A DNA stretch of 42,054 nucleotides from assembly GCA_012518735.1 (NCBI GenBank), contig JAAYRO010000003.1, positions 1 to 42,054 of the forward strand, in the 5' to 3' direction. Below, in pieces: positions 26,782 to 36,698 of this stretch. Each line of letters starts with the position of its first letter. Position 1 is the first letter of the stretch. The position numbers and the translations under genes are program-made. Source of the DNA: Bacillota bacterium (GTDB lineage Bacteria > Bacillota > Limnochordia > Darwinibacteriales > Darwinibacteriaceae). The notes beneath the pieces are model-generated. The model ran no database searches and had not been told where the DNA came from. It saw nothing but the letters and a program-made list of their open reading frames with translations.

Positions 26782-27906
26782 AGGGAGTGGGCACCAATTT
26801 TGCAGCACCTTCGCTCGAGAAGGTAGAGAAATAACAGTCTGAGGACTATGGGGTCCAAAAAGAAACCGAGTCATTCGAGGTCCATCTAGTGCAATGATTC
26901 CCGATTCTGCAGTGGGGACACAGTAGACATCAGATTCTGCTGCTCCTATCTCCACAGACCCATAACCAATAATTTCTAAGGAAATGACACCATCATCTAA
27001 TGGCAGTACTTGAGACTTAGCCCGCAAACAAGCCTGCACCACCTTTTCCCAATTCAATATCTGCCAGTTCCCCGAAGTACTCAACGAAACATCCTCGGCG
27101 TATTTTTCAAGGAGCCTCATGAAAGACACATCAAGGGGATTAACTCCTACTCTGATAGATTGTGTGGAAGAACGCTGGATCAGAGCTTCCAACATTTTGA
27201 GCTGAGTCTCTTCATCCCCTGCAGCCAATTCAGTCACTTCTGTTTCCCCTTGGTTAACGACTAGATAGCCCACTAACTCTTTCCCACAATACGCTGCCAG
27301 CAATTTATGATACCAGTGGGAGCAGCAAGTAAAGAAATCTTCGGGAGAACGAGTGCAATAAGCTGACTGCTTTTTATGAAAAGAGAGCAGCTTCTCAATA
27401 AGAGCAGGGTCGTTTTCCGTAACGAGTTCCAATTGAATGGGATCGTTTGAATGGGGTACGTGCTTCAGATTGTTCTTAGTGAAGGTATACGTCCAAACCA
27501 CACCCGCTTTCTCATACCCAAAATGCAGATAACGATGGCGCAGCCCCGCCAACCAAGCAAGATCATACCCTCCTTCTTCCAGTACTCGTCTAACGCGATT
27601 CAGCAGGATTCCCATTAGGCCTCTGCCCCGTGCATAGGGATGAGTACTTACCGCGCCAATTCGTGCCAACTTGAGACTCATCTCTCCAACCACTAAGGTA
27701 GTGGGATAAATCCCTACTACAGCTTGAATACGTCCACTACTGCGAATGGCATAATGGTGCCCCATCGACTCTTCTGTCCTTTGATACAACGTTGGAAGCA
27801 TTGCTGGAAAATCGTGAGGTCTATTATTCATGCTGAATACCATATTCAAAAAATCCACGGTTTCATCATAATCAGACGCAGTTAATCGCACAACATTCTT
27901 TTCCAT
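26752..27906 (-). CDS. GNAT family N-acetyltransferase (Eis-like two-domain type)
   Basis: 384 aa; IGAVSTHPYARGRGLMGILLNRV acetyl-CoA motif, C-terminal SCP-like extension. Confidence 0.85.
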   Translation of the reverse strand: MEKNVVRLTASDYDETVDFLNMVFSMNNRPHDFPAMLPTLYQRTEESMGHHYAIRSSGRIQAVVGIYPTTLVVGEMSLKLARIGAVSTHPYARGRGLMGILLNRVRRVLEEGGYDLAWLAGLRHRYLHFGYEKAGVVWTYTFTKNNLKHVPHSNDPIQLELVTENDPALIEKLLSFHKKQSAYCTRSPEDFFTCCSHWYHKLLAAYCGKELVGYLVVNQGETEVTELAAGDEETQLKMLEALIQRSSTQSIRVGVNPLDVSFMRLLEKYAEDVSLSTSGNWQILNWEKVVQACLRAKSQVLPLDDGVISLEIIGYGSVEIGAAESDVYCVPTAESGIIALDGPRMTRFLFGPHSPQTVISLPSRAKVLQNWCPLPLYLGRQDFA

Positions 27907-27915
27907 GGATGTTCA

Positions 27916-28380
27916 TCACACTCCTAATTTCATAACCATTACTATAAAAGTGCATGGCCGCCTCATGGCAGAAAAACTGCCGATAGGGACAAAACCCAGC
28001 CGCTTATATACCTTTTGAGCTCGCCGGTTTACAGCATCTACTGTTAAACGGAAGCCACCAATCCAGAACTTTTCAATGGCAAACATCAATCCCGCCTGAA
28101 CAAACCCCTGCCCATAACCTTGTCCACAATAGGCCGGATGCATCCCAAGACCAACATCCAATAAATCCGCATCACTGTAGAGCGGCTTTCCTTTTGGGGA
28201 CCGAATCTGAGCTGAGGGTCCGAAACAGAAAAAACCTACTAGTTTATGGTCTTTGCAGACAGTAAAATACTGGCCACCCATTAACTCTGCAATGGCCAGT
28301 GCTGAACCTTCCATATTGTAGACATGGTACGGTTCTGGATACTCCCATTTCACAATTTCTAGTGCATGGACTAACTGCAT
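27916..28380 (-). CDS. GNAT family N-acetyltransferase
   Basis: LGMHPAYCGQGYGQGFVQAGLMFA, VNRRAQKVYKRLGFVPIG; likely start MQLVHALE at 28380. Confidence 0.85.
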   Translation of the reverse strand: MQLVHALEIVKWEYPEPYHVYNMEGSALAIAELMGGQYFTVCKDHKLVGFFCFGPSAQIRSPKGKPLYSDADLLDVGLGMHPAYCGQGYGQGFVQAGLMFAIEKFWIGGFRLTVDAVNRRAQKVYKRLGFVPIGSFSAMRRPCTFIVMVMKLGV

Positions 28381-28397
28381 TTTTTCAATCAGGTAGT

Positions 28398-29165
28398 TTA
28401 TGATGAACACCACCAATATCCATGGGTCTCTAACCAAAAAAGAGAATCTTTCAGTTGATCGGGTCCAACCTCAAGGGCCCATAATGCCTTTGGCGAATTT
28501 TTCTCAAGAGCGTAACAGACTTCGTCCAAAGGGATGTTTCCTTCTCCAAGACTGAGATGTTCATCTGCATCACCATAATTATCATGAAGGTGAACATAAC
28601 CGATCAGATCGCCAAGTTCCTGAACCCATTCTTCAACTGAGATTCTTCCATGACAATGAGCATGCCCTATATCGAGACAGACTTTCAAATTGGGCTTATT
28701 CACCTGTCCTACAACATCGGCCAAGAGCTTAGGATCTGGTTCCAGCAGGTTCTCAACATAAAAGCATATATCCTCATCTTTCCCAGATAGAAAACTATTC
28801 CAAAACTCCAAACTGCGGTTGAGCCACCCTCGATAGGTGTTAGTTCCAGGTACATAACCATGATGTAGTATAATATGAGAAACCTTAAATAGTTTGGCGT
28901 ACGTGTAAGCGAATTCAAATCTTTCTCTTGTGACCTCCCGAATAAGTCGATCACAACTTCCTGGACTCAAGTCACCAAAAGGTCCATGGAGAGCCCGTAC
29001 GCCCACCGTTCTGTAGTGTTCCTGATGTTCGGGAACAGCTTGGGAATTGTTTAAAGGATAATCTGGATTCGAAAAGGATTGGATCTCTACCCCCAGACCA
29101 TACGCCTTACAAATGGGTGCAGTCTTTTCCGGTTGGGCAGCGTCACATAAAAGAATCTCTAACAT
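28398..29165 (-). CDS. Sugar phosphate isomerase/epimerase-like TIM-barrel protein
   Basis: VCLDIGHAHCHG, YVHLHDNYGDADEHLSLGEGNIPLDEV (AP-endonuclease 2/xylose isomerase-like fold). Confidence 0.88.
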   Translation of the reverse strand: MLEILLCDAAQPEKTAPICKAYGLGVEIQSFSNPDYPLNNSQAVPEHQEHYRTVGVRALHGPFGDLSPGSCDRLIREVTRERFEFAYTYAKLFKVSHIILHHGYVPGTNTYRGWLNRSLEFWNSFLSGKDEDICFYVENLLEPDPKLLADVVGQVNKPNLKVCLDIGHAHCHGRISVEEWVQELGDLIGYVHLHDNYGDADEHLSLGEGNIPLDEVCYALEKNSPKALWALEVGPDQLKDSLFWLETHGYWWCSS

Positions 29166-29182
29166 TCAATCTTCCTCTTTGT

Positions 29183-29625
29183 CTAAAGTAATCTTTTCAC
29201 TACAATGGGGCTCTGTGCCTCCCTGATTGCAGATAGTCTCGGGATAAAGGTTCCTGCTAATTCCCCGGTCTTGGTAGCCACAGCTGTCACAAACTGGGCT
29301 AATTCCCACCAAATCAGATTCAGCATCAATCCAGCCTAGGCTGAGGCGACCATAAAATCGCCACAGCCTGTTGTACTCTTGACGTTACAATACTCAGCTT
29401 TCGCACATAATATGTCATGACCTTCGGTAGAAAATGACACCATCCCCTCCAAGAAGTAAGATAATCAGCTCAGGTCCAAAAATGTTGGGCCAGATTCATT
29501 AAGTGCTGTAGTTACCCGAGAGGCTGTGTCAATCCTTTACTACCACTTCCGATATGAGTGGTCTATACACTGATCTACTGTAATTGTATATCAACAGCTG
29601 GATTCATAGTCAAAGTAATAATCAT
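29183..29625 (-). pseudogene. Degraded PfkB-family 1-phosphofructokinase (FruK-like) pseudogene
   Basis: Fragments on the minus strand: MIITLTMNPAVDIQLQ* (FruK N-terminus), another frame ..RIDTASRVTTALNESG (cf. GKGINVARVLKALG), then MVSFSTEGHDILCAKAEYCNVKSTTGCGDFMVASA*AGL (cf. PfkB signature TVGAGDSMVAGFLAGL). Many stops and frameshifts, and an apparent central deletion. Confidence 0.85.
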
Positions 29626-29626
29626 G

Positions 29627-30577
29627 TCAGTTGTTCACAATAACATCCCGCGCTCTACCGTTACGTTCAGCAGATGTCTCCCCATTGGGATCGGGTGCCT
29701 TGATCTCAGTAAATTCTACTGCCATACCGGGTCTTAGCTGGACTCCCCTTTGTTCCGATGATAAGTTAGCCTTAGTAAAGAAATAATCCCCATCTTCCGA
29801 CCGAATGAATCCATAATTAGTCATAAAACGCTTTATGACGCCTTTTTTCCTAGTGACTGGTTCATCGTCATTAACAGTTCGCATCCAATAAACTGGAGGA
29901 GTCTTCTCGTTACTGCGAACTTCGAATAAGTCAGGGTAGGAACGAACTATATCCAACAGATTGGTATAGTTATAACTTCGGGGATCAAAATCAGGGAATT
30001 CACGGCGAATAGCCTGCCCTAAATGGGCCAAGAGCAGCCACCCATCATTATCCTCCTCACAAGCTTCATATGAACGGAGTACAATATCCTCTACTGGTAT
30101 TCCCCCTGGTGATGACCCATCTACTACACTACTAGAAGGGCTGGAAAAAGCTAGATTTTCCAAGTATACGAAACGATTGCAGGAACGAACTAGGATGCTC
30201 TTTGTTCCCTGCCGACCAATACCCATAACAAACATTCCATGTTCACGCAAACGTAAGGCTAGACTGTAGTAATCACTGTCACTAGATACAATACAAAATG
30301 CGTTCACTGGGTTTCTATTGGTAGAAACAATCTCGATAGCGTCCATGATTAAGGCACCATCAGTAGCGTTCTCCCCATATCTAAATTGCTGTATTGGTCG
30401 AATGGGGTAGCTCTGCAGTAGATCTTTCCAGCTTCCCATATGGGGATCGGTCCAATCGCCATATACCCGAGTTAAGATGATCTCACCTGAGCGATTAATC
30501 TCAGCCATAATGGCACTTAAGAATCTTGGTGATACATTCTCACCATCTACCAAGACGGCAAAATGGTGTTCAGACAT
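29627..30577 (-). CDS. NYN-domain protein with OST-HTH/LOTUS-like middle and cold-shock-like C-terminal domain
   Basis: FAVLVDGENVSPRFL, ATDGALIMDAIEIV, FCIVSSDSDYYSLALRLREHG (NYN/LabA); HLGQAIRREFPDFDPRSYNYTNLLDIVRSYPDLFEV (OST-HTH-like); GVIKRFMTNYGFIRSEDGDYFFTKANLS (CSD-like). Confidence 0.88.
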   Translation of the reverse strand: MSEHHFAVLVDGENVSPRFLSAIMAEINRSGEIILTRVYGDWTDPHMGSWKDLLQSYPIRPIQQFRYGENATDGALIMDAIEIVSTNRNPVNAFCIVSSDSDYYSLALRLREHGMFVMGIGRQGTKSILVRSCNRFVYLENLAFSSPSSSVVDGSSPGGIPVEDIVLRSYEACEEDNDGWLLLAHLGQAIRREFPDFDPRSYNYTNLLDIVRSYPDLFEVRSNEKTPPVYWMRTVNDDEPVTRKKGVIKRFMTNYGFIRSEDGDYFFTKANLSSEQRGVQLRPGMAVEFTEIKAPDPNGETSAERNGRARDVIVNN

Positions 30578-30647
30578 ATCAATCTTCCTCTCAACATTTC
30601 AATTCTTCTTATCTTGAAACGAACAAGCTCGCCCGTCTCACCCCCCT

Positions 30648-31277
30648 TCATTTCATAAGTTCTGTTAACAACACGCGAGCAGGTGCAGCTTCTACTCCCA
30701 CCACTTTTAAGGGTGCAGCGATCATAAGATACTCTCCTTGAGGAACATGGGCTAAGCGGAGTCCTTCGATAATAACCACACCTGCACCTAGCAATGCCAT
30801 ATGTGTTCCATGTTCCGGCTGATCCCGCTCGACCCCTAAGGCATCAAGGCCTACCCCATTTACGCCCATTTCCACTAAACGTTGAGCAGCCTTATGGGAA
30901 ATATAAACAAACTCCTTCTCCAAGATATCTTGGAAAGAGTTGATCGTCTTGAGGAGAACAAAGTCACCCTTCTCAATCCCTTTTTCATCAATATCATCAG
31001 GCATGATGGCATCGGTTACGTGGGTAAGATCTATCACCTTCACCGGCCGAACCAAGTCTTCAATGGAGATATCATCCATTGTTCTGCCCTCATAGACGAA
31101 ATGGAGGGGAGCATCAATATGAGTCCCTGTGTGCATATCCATTGTAACACGAGTCTCTCGTGCCCCCTGTCCATCTACATAATCTCGAGTAATAGTAAAG
31201 ACAGGTTTCTTTCCTTCTCGTCCCTTCCAAACAGGCATTTCTGGGTGAACATCCATGGAAATATCCCAAATTTTCAC
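30648..31277 (-). CDS. Cyclase family protein (kynurenine formamidase-like)
   Basis: ISMDVHPEMPVWKG, MDMHTGTHIDAPLHF (HxGTHxDAP), GLDALGVERD. Confidence 0.92.
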   Translation of the reverse strand: MKIWDISMDVHPEMPVWKGREGKKPVFTITRDYVDGQGARETRVTMDMHTGTHIDAPLHFVYEGRTMDDISIEDLVRPVKVIDLTHVTDAIMPDDIDEKGIEKGDFVLLKTINSFQDILEKEFVYISHKAAQRLVEMGVNGVGLDALGVERDQPEHGTHMALLGAGVVIIEGLRLAHVPQGEYLMIAAPLKVVGVEAAPARVLLTELMK

Positions 31278-32756
31278 CTAAAATCCTCCTCCTACTCTAG
31301 TAAATCTCAACCAATCTCTTCCATCTCGTTTCAGAAGTTCGGCACTCTCCTTCGGTCCCCATGATCCAGCAGGATATATGGGAATAGGCTCATGGCTATT
31401 TTCCCACCACTCGGCAATTTGGTCCACAAACCGCCAGGAATACTCTACCTCATCCCAACGAGTAAAGAGGGTAGAATCTCCACGCATTACATCATACAAT
31501 AAGCGCTCATAAGCTTCAGGTGAGTTGAAACCCTCGGCACAATTCTGACAGAAGTCCATAGAAACAGGCAGGATTGTGCTCTGGGTACCTGGCTGTTTCG
31601 CATTAAACTGTAAATATACTCCTTCATCAGGATTAACACGAATCACTAATAGATTAGAGGCTAGATCTCGTTCCTTAAAGTACAGGACTCCAGGCAGTTT
31701 CTTAAAGCTGATCACTATCTCAGAATACTTCTGAGGCAGACGCTTCCCCGTTCGCAAATAGAATGGTACACCAGCCCATCGAAAGTTGTCGATAGTGGCC
31801 TTTAATGCAACAAACGTATCGGTGTTAGAGTTAGGTGATACCCGATCCTCTTCCCGATACCCTCGGCAGCGACCGTGCTTATCAGGTCCATATTGACCGC
31901 GCACTACATCTTGGGGTTTGACTTTTAGAGAACGTAGGATTTTTACTTTCTCATCTCGCACTGATTCTGTATCCAACGAAACAGGTGGCTCCATAGCGAT
32001 CAAGGCCAATAACTGCAGAACATGATTCTGAATCATATCTCGGAGAGCACCGGCTTTTTCATAATAAGGTCCTCTCCCCTCGACACCAACAGTTTCACAC
32101 AAGCTGATCTGGACGTGATCAACATAACGGTTGTTCCAAAGGGGTTCAAATAAAGTGTTAGCGAAACGAATAACCATGATATTCTGAGCCATTTCTTTTC
32201 CTAAATAGTGATCGATACGGAATATATTCTCTTCTCGGAATGTCTCACGTACACCTCGATTCAGTTGAATAGCTGAAGCCAGATCTTGTCCAAAGGGTTT
32301 CTCAATGACTACCCTCTGCCAACTACCTGTATTTTCAGCCATTCCCTGAGCGTGCAGTTCGTCTGCAATTAGAGCAAAATATTGGGGAGCTACTGCCAAG
32401 AAGTAGACTCGATTGCCCTGCGTGTGATGTGTCCTATCGATCTGGGCTAAATATTCCTTGAGTGGTCCATAACCTAGAGAGTCATTAAAATCCAATTTAT
32501 AGTAGGTAAACAACTCTAAGAATGGTTTCATATCAATGAATGCATGATCATCGTTCCGAGAGAAATTCCTAATAGCCTCAATAATGTCTTCACGGACTTC
32601 TGCCGTTGTCTTATCCCGTCGACCGATGGAAACAACAGCAAAATGGGATGGAAGCAGCTCTTCTCTCCATAAGTTGTACAGGGCAGGGTACAGCTTTCGT
32701 TGAGTTAAATCGCCTGTTGCACCAAAGATAACCAATACACAAGGTTGTACTCTCAT
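31278..32756 (-). CDS. zwf: Glucose-6-phosphate 1-dehydrogenase
   Basis: VIFGATGDLTQRKLYPALYNL, EKPFGQDLASA, FRIDHYLGKEMAQNIMVIRF, VPFYLRTGKRLP. Confidence 0.97.
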   Translation of the reverse strand: MRVQPCVLVIFGATGDLTQRKLYPALYNLWREELLPSHFAVVSIGRRDKTTAEVREDIIEAIRNFSRNDDHAFIDMKPFLELFTYYKLDFNDSLGYGPLKEYLAQIDRTHHTQGNRVYFLAVAPQYFALIADELHAQGMAENTGSWQRVVIEKPFGQDLASAIQLNRGVRETFREENIFRIDHYLGKEMAQNIMVIRFANTLFEPLWNNRYVDHVQISLCETVGVEGRGPYYEKAGALRDMIQNHVLQLLALIAMEPPVSLDTESVRDEKVKILRSLKVKPQDVVRGQYGPDKHGRCRGYREEDRVSPNSNTDTFVALKATIDNFRWAGVPFYLRTGKRLPQKYSEIVISFKKLPGVLYFKERDLASNLLVIRVNPDEGVYLQFNAKQPGTQSTILPVSMDFCQNCAEGFNSPEAYERLLYDVMRGDSTLFTRWDEVEYSWRFVDQIAEWWENSHEPIPIYPAGSWGPKESAELLKRDGRDWLRFTRVGGGF

Positions 32757-32773
32757 CTTGAAACTCCTACTTT

Positions 32774-33235
32774 CTAACTTCCTAAAGAACTAGCCCGTTT
32801 GGCTCGTTTAAGTAGGACCAGAAGATTGTCCTCAAAACGGCGATCATCCTGATCACTACGGGCCGATGGCCCCTTTGTTCTTCCACCAGAACGGCGAAAG
32901 CGGGCCTTAATAGAACGTTCTTCCAGCAAAAAATCAATATTCTGATCCGAATACACTCTTCCCCAAGGGGAAATGGCATAGGCACCTTTTCCTAAAGCCA
33001 GAGCTGCTAAACCCCAATCCTGTGTGACAACGATATCTCCTTTCTGAGTATTGTTGATTACTGCGAGATCAGCAGCATCCTGCCCTTTGCCCACAGTAAT
33101 GTGATTGGAGCTGTCAACATTATGATCAACTGACGACACTGTCAGTAGTTCATATCCCCAGTGAGCTTTGTGTTTTCGAAGAATACTAAGACACGCTCGC
33201 GGACATGCATCCGCGTCCACAACCACTCTAAACAC
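32774..33235 (-). CDS. YaiI/YqxD family (DUF188) protein
   Basis: FRVVVDADACPRACLSIL..., SVDHNVDSSNHITVGKGQDAADLAVINNTQKGDIVVTQDWGLAALAL; GTG start at 33235 after SD GAGGTGG. Confidence 0.9.
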   Translation of the reverse strand: MFRVVVDADACPRACLSILRKHKAHWGYELLTVSSVDHNVDSSNHITVGKGQDAADLAVINNTQKGDIVVTQDWGLAALALGKGAYAISPWGRVYSDQNIDFLLEERSIKARFRRSGGRTKGPSARSDQDDRRFEDNLLVLLKRAKRASSLGS

Positions 33236-33250
33236 ATTTTTCCACCTCAA

Positions 33251-34027
33251 TTAATAGTGCCCAAGCAGGCCTTCCGACATGGCTTTTCTTTCACACAAGC
33301 GATAAATCCCGTATCCTAATCCTAAATGACCTAGACTGATTACTATGAAGAAAGCACATTCCCAGAACCCAAGATTGGAAAGATGGGCACCTCCAATCAT
33401 AACGCGCCTGACCAATGATGCTCCATAGCTACCCGGCAGCAGTCGGACCCACCAGACACTTTGTGGATCTACGGCAACTAAGGCAACCAAAGCAAATTGG
33501 ATCATTTGAGTAAAACTTTCAATTCGCTTAAAAACTAAAGTAAGGCCACCTACAGTAAATCCTATTCCCAAAATTCCAATAAGCGTAAATATGGTAATAG
33601 GAACAATGGATAGAAGATCAATATTCAGCGTTGAGCCAGTTACTACCATCACTGCACGCAGTAGAATTACTACAAGAATACTGTTTACAAAGAAACCGGC
33701 TGCAGCTTTTGCCCCCATAACCCATCCAAAACCATGAACAGACATATACAGCTGTTCTAGGGTCCCTTCCTTGGCCTCACGCCGTAGTGTGTAGGCCACA
33801 TCCTGATACGTAGAAAGCATAAAAAACCACAGTACATAACCGACAACCAACTGTTCCACCGTATCCCCATGGTCGCCGCCCCCTACAAGCCCACGGTAGC
33901 TGCCAAGAAGCAGAAGAAAGATAACGTAAATCGTAAGCATACCGCCAATACTGTTCACTAAATATCGTCGGAAAAGGATGAACTCTTTCTTGAGAAAGGC
34001 CTTAAATAACAGCAGTTTCTTGGCCAC
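33251..34027 (-). CDS. ABC-2 type transporter permease
   Basis: Six-TM type protein VAKKLLLFKAFLKKEFILFRRYLVNSIGG..., REAKEGTLEQLYMS; likely GTG start at about 34027. The upstream part of the track ORF (to 34213) lies in the ATPase gene. Confidence 0.85.
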   Translation of the reverse strand: MAKKLLLFKAFLKKEFILFRRYLVNSIGGMLTIYVIFLLLLGSYRGLVGGGDHGDTVEQLVVGYVLWFFMLSTYQDVAYTLRREAKEGTLEQLYMSVHGFGWVMGAKAAAGFFVNSILVVILLRAVMVVTGSTLNIDLLSIVPITIFTLIGILGIGFTVGGLTLVFKRIESFTQMIQFALVALVAVDPQSVWWVRLLPGSYGASLVRRVMIGGAHLSNLGFWECAFFIVISLGHLGLGYGIYRLCERKAMSEGLLGHY

Positions 34028-34979
34028 CACCGCCACTCCTCCTAAGAATCTCCAAGAAAACCCGCTCAAGGTTGTTCGCTTGCCTATCGATGGACTCGAT
34101 AAAGGAGTTTTCCTGTCCAAGAACAGCAAAAACATCATATAGAATCTTCGGGTCTTCCAGACGAACACTGAGGACTGTCCCCTCGTGTGATTCTGACTCC
34201 ACAGCCACCTCATTCATGGACAGCAGAGCCAGACGTTGGGTCTCAGTAAGATGCCCTCTGATTCGAATCTGATAGACTTTCGCTTTGAAAAGCTCCAAAA
34301 AGTTGTGAACTTTATCGTCAGCTATCATGCGGCCGTCGCTAATTATAACAGCACGTTCACATGTGTCTTGAACAACACTCATATCATGAGTCGTAAGTAT
34401 TATGGTACGTCCCTCTTCTGCCACAGCCCGTTTGAGAAGAACACGAATCTCATTCGATGCCTGCACATCCAACCCTAAAGTGGGTTCATCAAGGACAAGT
34501 ATGGGACTGTTCGCGATCATGGCCACAGCAATAGACAGCTTCTGCTGCATGCCGCGGGAGAGTTTACGGGCCTCAACATTGATTTTTTCTTCAAGACGGA
34601 AAAAATCAATATACTTTTCCATATCAGAGGTGAGAGTCTTTGGATTCTTGCCCTTAAGAGCAGCAAAAAATTCTAGATTCTCCCGTACAGTCAATCGCCA
34701 ATAAAGGTTGCGATTACCTTCTAGCACAGCACTGATATTCTCTAAGGCGCTGCTGCGGGCCGAGGTCATATTAAACCCGTTAATCAAGACTTGACCTTGA
34801 TCTGGCCGAATCAAGCCACAGATCATCTTAACTATAGTGGTCTTTCCCGCGCCGTTCGGGCCAAGTAAGCCTACGAGTTCGCCCTCCTTTACTTGAAAGG
34901 TCACACTGTCAACTGCTTTCACAGGAGGATCACCCCGTCTGCCAGGATACGTTTTCTGCAATGACTCAACCTTAAGCAC
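34002..34979 (-). CDS. ABC transporter ATP-binding protein
   Basis: GPNGAGKTT, LSRGMQQKL, ILVLDEPTLGLD. Confidence 0.94.
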   Translation of the reverse strand: MLKVESLQKTYPGRRGDPPVKAVDSVTFQVKEGELVGLLGPNGAGKTTIVKMICGLIRPDQGQVLINGFNMTSARSSALENISAVLEGNRNLYWRLTVRENLEFFAALKGKNPKTLTSDMEKYIDFFRLEEKINVEARKLSRGMQQKLSIAVAMIANSPILVLDEPTLGLDVQASNEIRVLLKRAVAEEGRTIILTTHDMSVVQDTCERAVIISDGRMIADDKVHNFLELFKAKVYQIRIRGHLTETQRLALLSMNEVAVESESHEGTVLSVRLEDPKILYDVFAVLGQENSFIESIDRQANNLERVFLEILRRSGGGGQETAVI

Positions 34980-35042
34980 AAGAATCCCCCCTTTTCTTAT
35001 AGGAGATTCTCTGAGATAGGGTCATTTCCCTCTTAATGCAGA

Positions 35043-35075
35043 AGTGCAGAATAATCCGAAGGACTATTCTGCACT
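35043..35075 (-). terminator. Hairpin downstream of pckA (candidate terminator)
   Basis: Perfect 11-bp arms AGTGCAGAATA/TATTCTGCACT, inner pairing closed by a TTCG tetraloop on the minus strand; no strong T tract. Confidence 0.65.
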
Positions 35076-35081
35076 ATGAAT

Positions 35082-36677
35082 CTAATCTACAACAGGTCCA
35101 GCTGCCTGAACCTCTGGAGCAACGTCTGCGTACTTTTTCTTGAAATTCTCTTGGAAAGCTCTTGCTAGTTCCAGAGCTTTCTTATCATATGCCTCTGGAT
35201 CCTCCCAAGTTTTCTTAGGATTCAGTATATCAGCTGGAACACCTTCAATGGATACGGGAACATGGAGACCAAAAATGGGATCTTTCCATGTTTCCACCTC
35301 GTTCAGCTCTCCAGAGAGGGCTGCACTTACCATTCGTCTAGTATACTTCAATTTGATCCTTTCTCCAACACCGTAAGGTCCGCCAGACCAACCAGTATTA
35401 ATCAGATAGACCTTCGAACCGTGTTTGTGCACCCTATCCCTCAGCATTTCCGCATATTTCAATGGTGATAATGGTAAGAATGGTTCACCAAAACATGCAG
35501 AAAAGGTCGCCTCAGGCTCCACAATCCCCCGTTCAGTACCAGCTAGTTTGCTGGTATAACCAGAGACAAAGTGATACATAATCTGTTCTTCGGTCAAGAT
35601 GCTGATTGGTGGCAGTACACCAAAGGCGTCGGCTGTCAGGAAAATCACTGCATCAGGATGTCCTGCCATACTGGGATCGACCCTACCAGGAATATAATCC
35701 AGTGGATAAGCAACCCTGGTATTTTCTGTAAACGACCCATCATCATAGTCAGGTATTCTATCATCTGGGTCAATGACCACATTCTCGAGAACCGATCCAA
35801 AACGGATGGCGTCCCAAATCTGTGGTTCATGTTCTCTGGATAAGTTGATACACTTAGCGTAGCATCCACCTTCGATATTGAACACGCCATTCTCTGACCA
35901 GCCATGCTCATCATCACCAACCAACTGCCGTTCTGGATCGTTAGACAATGTCGTCTTACCCGTTCCAGAAAGCCCGAAGAAAAGAGCGGTGTGACCATTA
36001 GAGCCCATGTTGGCCGAGCAGTGCATGGATAAAACACCTTTCGGCGGCAGCAGGTAATTCATTACTGAGAAAATGGACTTCTTGATTTCACCTGCGTAAG
36101 CTGTACCGCCAATCAGAACGACCCGTGATGAAAATGAAACAATCACGAAAGCCTCTGAATTTGTGCCGTCCTTCTCTGGATCAGCTTTTAGACCTGGCAC
36201 GGCAATAACAGTAAACTCTGGTTCAATCGTGGCAAGCTCATCCCTCTTAGGTCGAATAAATAATTGCCGAGCAAACAAGTTCTGCCACGCAAACTCATTG
36301 ACCACACGTAAAGGCATACGGTGCTCGGGATCAGCCCCAACATAACCTTCAAACACAAAAACTTCGTCTAAAGTATTGAGATATTCCATTACTTGATCAT
36401 AAAGCTTCTGGAAATTCTCCTCACTAATTGGTCGATTCACTGCGCCCCAAGCAACAGTATCTCTTGTTACATCATCTTTCACAATAAATTTGTCGTTAGG
36501 TGACCGTCCTGTATATTTACCGGTGCGTACGGATAAAGCACCGTTTGCTGTTAGAGTCCCTTCGCCTCTTTTAACAGCTTTTTCCACCAGTTGTGGTGCT
36601 GATAGATTAGATAGGGTAGACGATCGCTGCAAAATTGCTTTTAACTCAGGCGAAAGATTTTTTTCACCCATCTGCAA
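35082..36677 (-). CDS. pckA: Phosphoenolpyruvate carboxykinase (ATP)
   Basis: 531 aa; [54 protein letters not shown]. Confidence 0.97.
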   Translation of the reverse strand: MQMGEKNLSPELKAILQRSSTLSNLSAPQLVEKAVKRGEGTLTANGALSVRTGKYTGRSPNDKFIVKDDVTRDTVAWGAVNRPISEENFQKLYDQVMEYLNTLDEVFVFEGYVGADPEHRMPLRVVNEFAWQNLFARQLFIRPKRDELATIEPEFTVIAVPGLKADPEKDGTNSEAFVIVSFSSRVVLIGGTAYAGEIKKSIFSVMNYLLPPKGVLSMHCSANMGSNGHTALFFGLSGTGKTTLSNDPERQLVGDDEHGWSENGVFNIEGGCYAKCINLSREHEPQIWDAIRFGSVLENVVIDPDDRIPDYDDGSFTENTRVAYPLDYIPGRVDPSMAGHPDAVIFLTADAFGVLPPISILTEEQIMYHFVSGYTSKLAGTERGIVEPEATFSACFGEPFLPLSPLKYAEMLRDRVHKHGSKVYLINTGWSGGPYGVGERIKLKYTRRMVSAALSGELNEVETWKDPIFGLHVPVSIEGVPADILNPKKTWEDPEAYDKKALELARAFQENFKKKYADVAPEVQAAGPVVD

Positions 36678-36698
36678 ACCTCCTTTGTAATATAAACA

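Noticed and set aside
30882-31364. 160-aa plus-strand ORF
   Set aside because: Antisense to the cyclase-family gene and zwf; no family features.
34028-34213. N-terminal extension of the ABC-2 permease ORF
   Set aside because: Overlaps the 3' end of the ATPase gene and lacks membrane-protein character; a GTG start near 34027 is more plausible.
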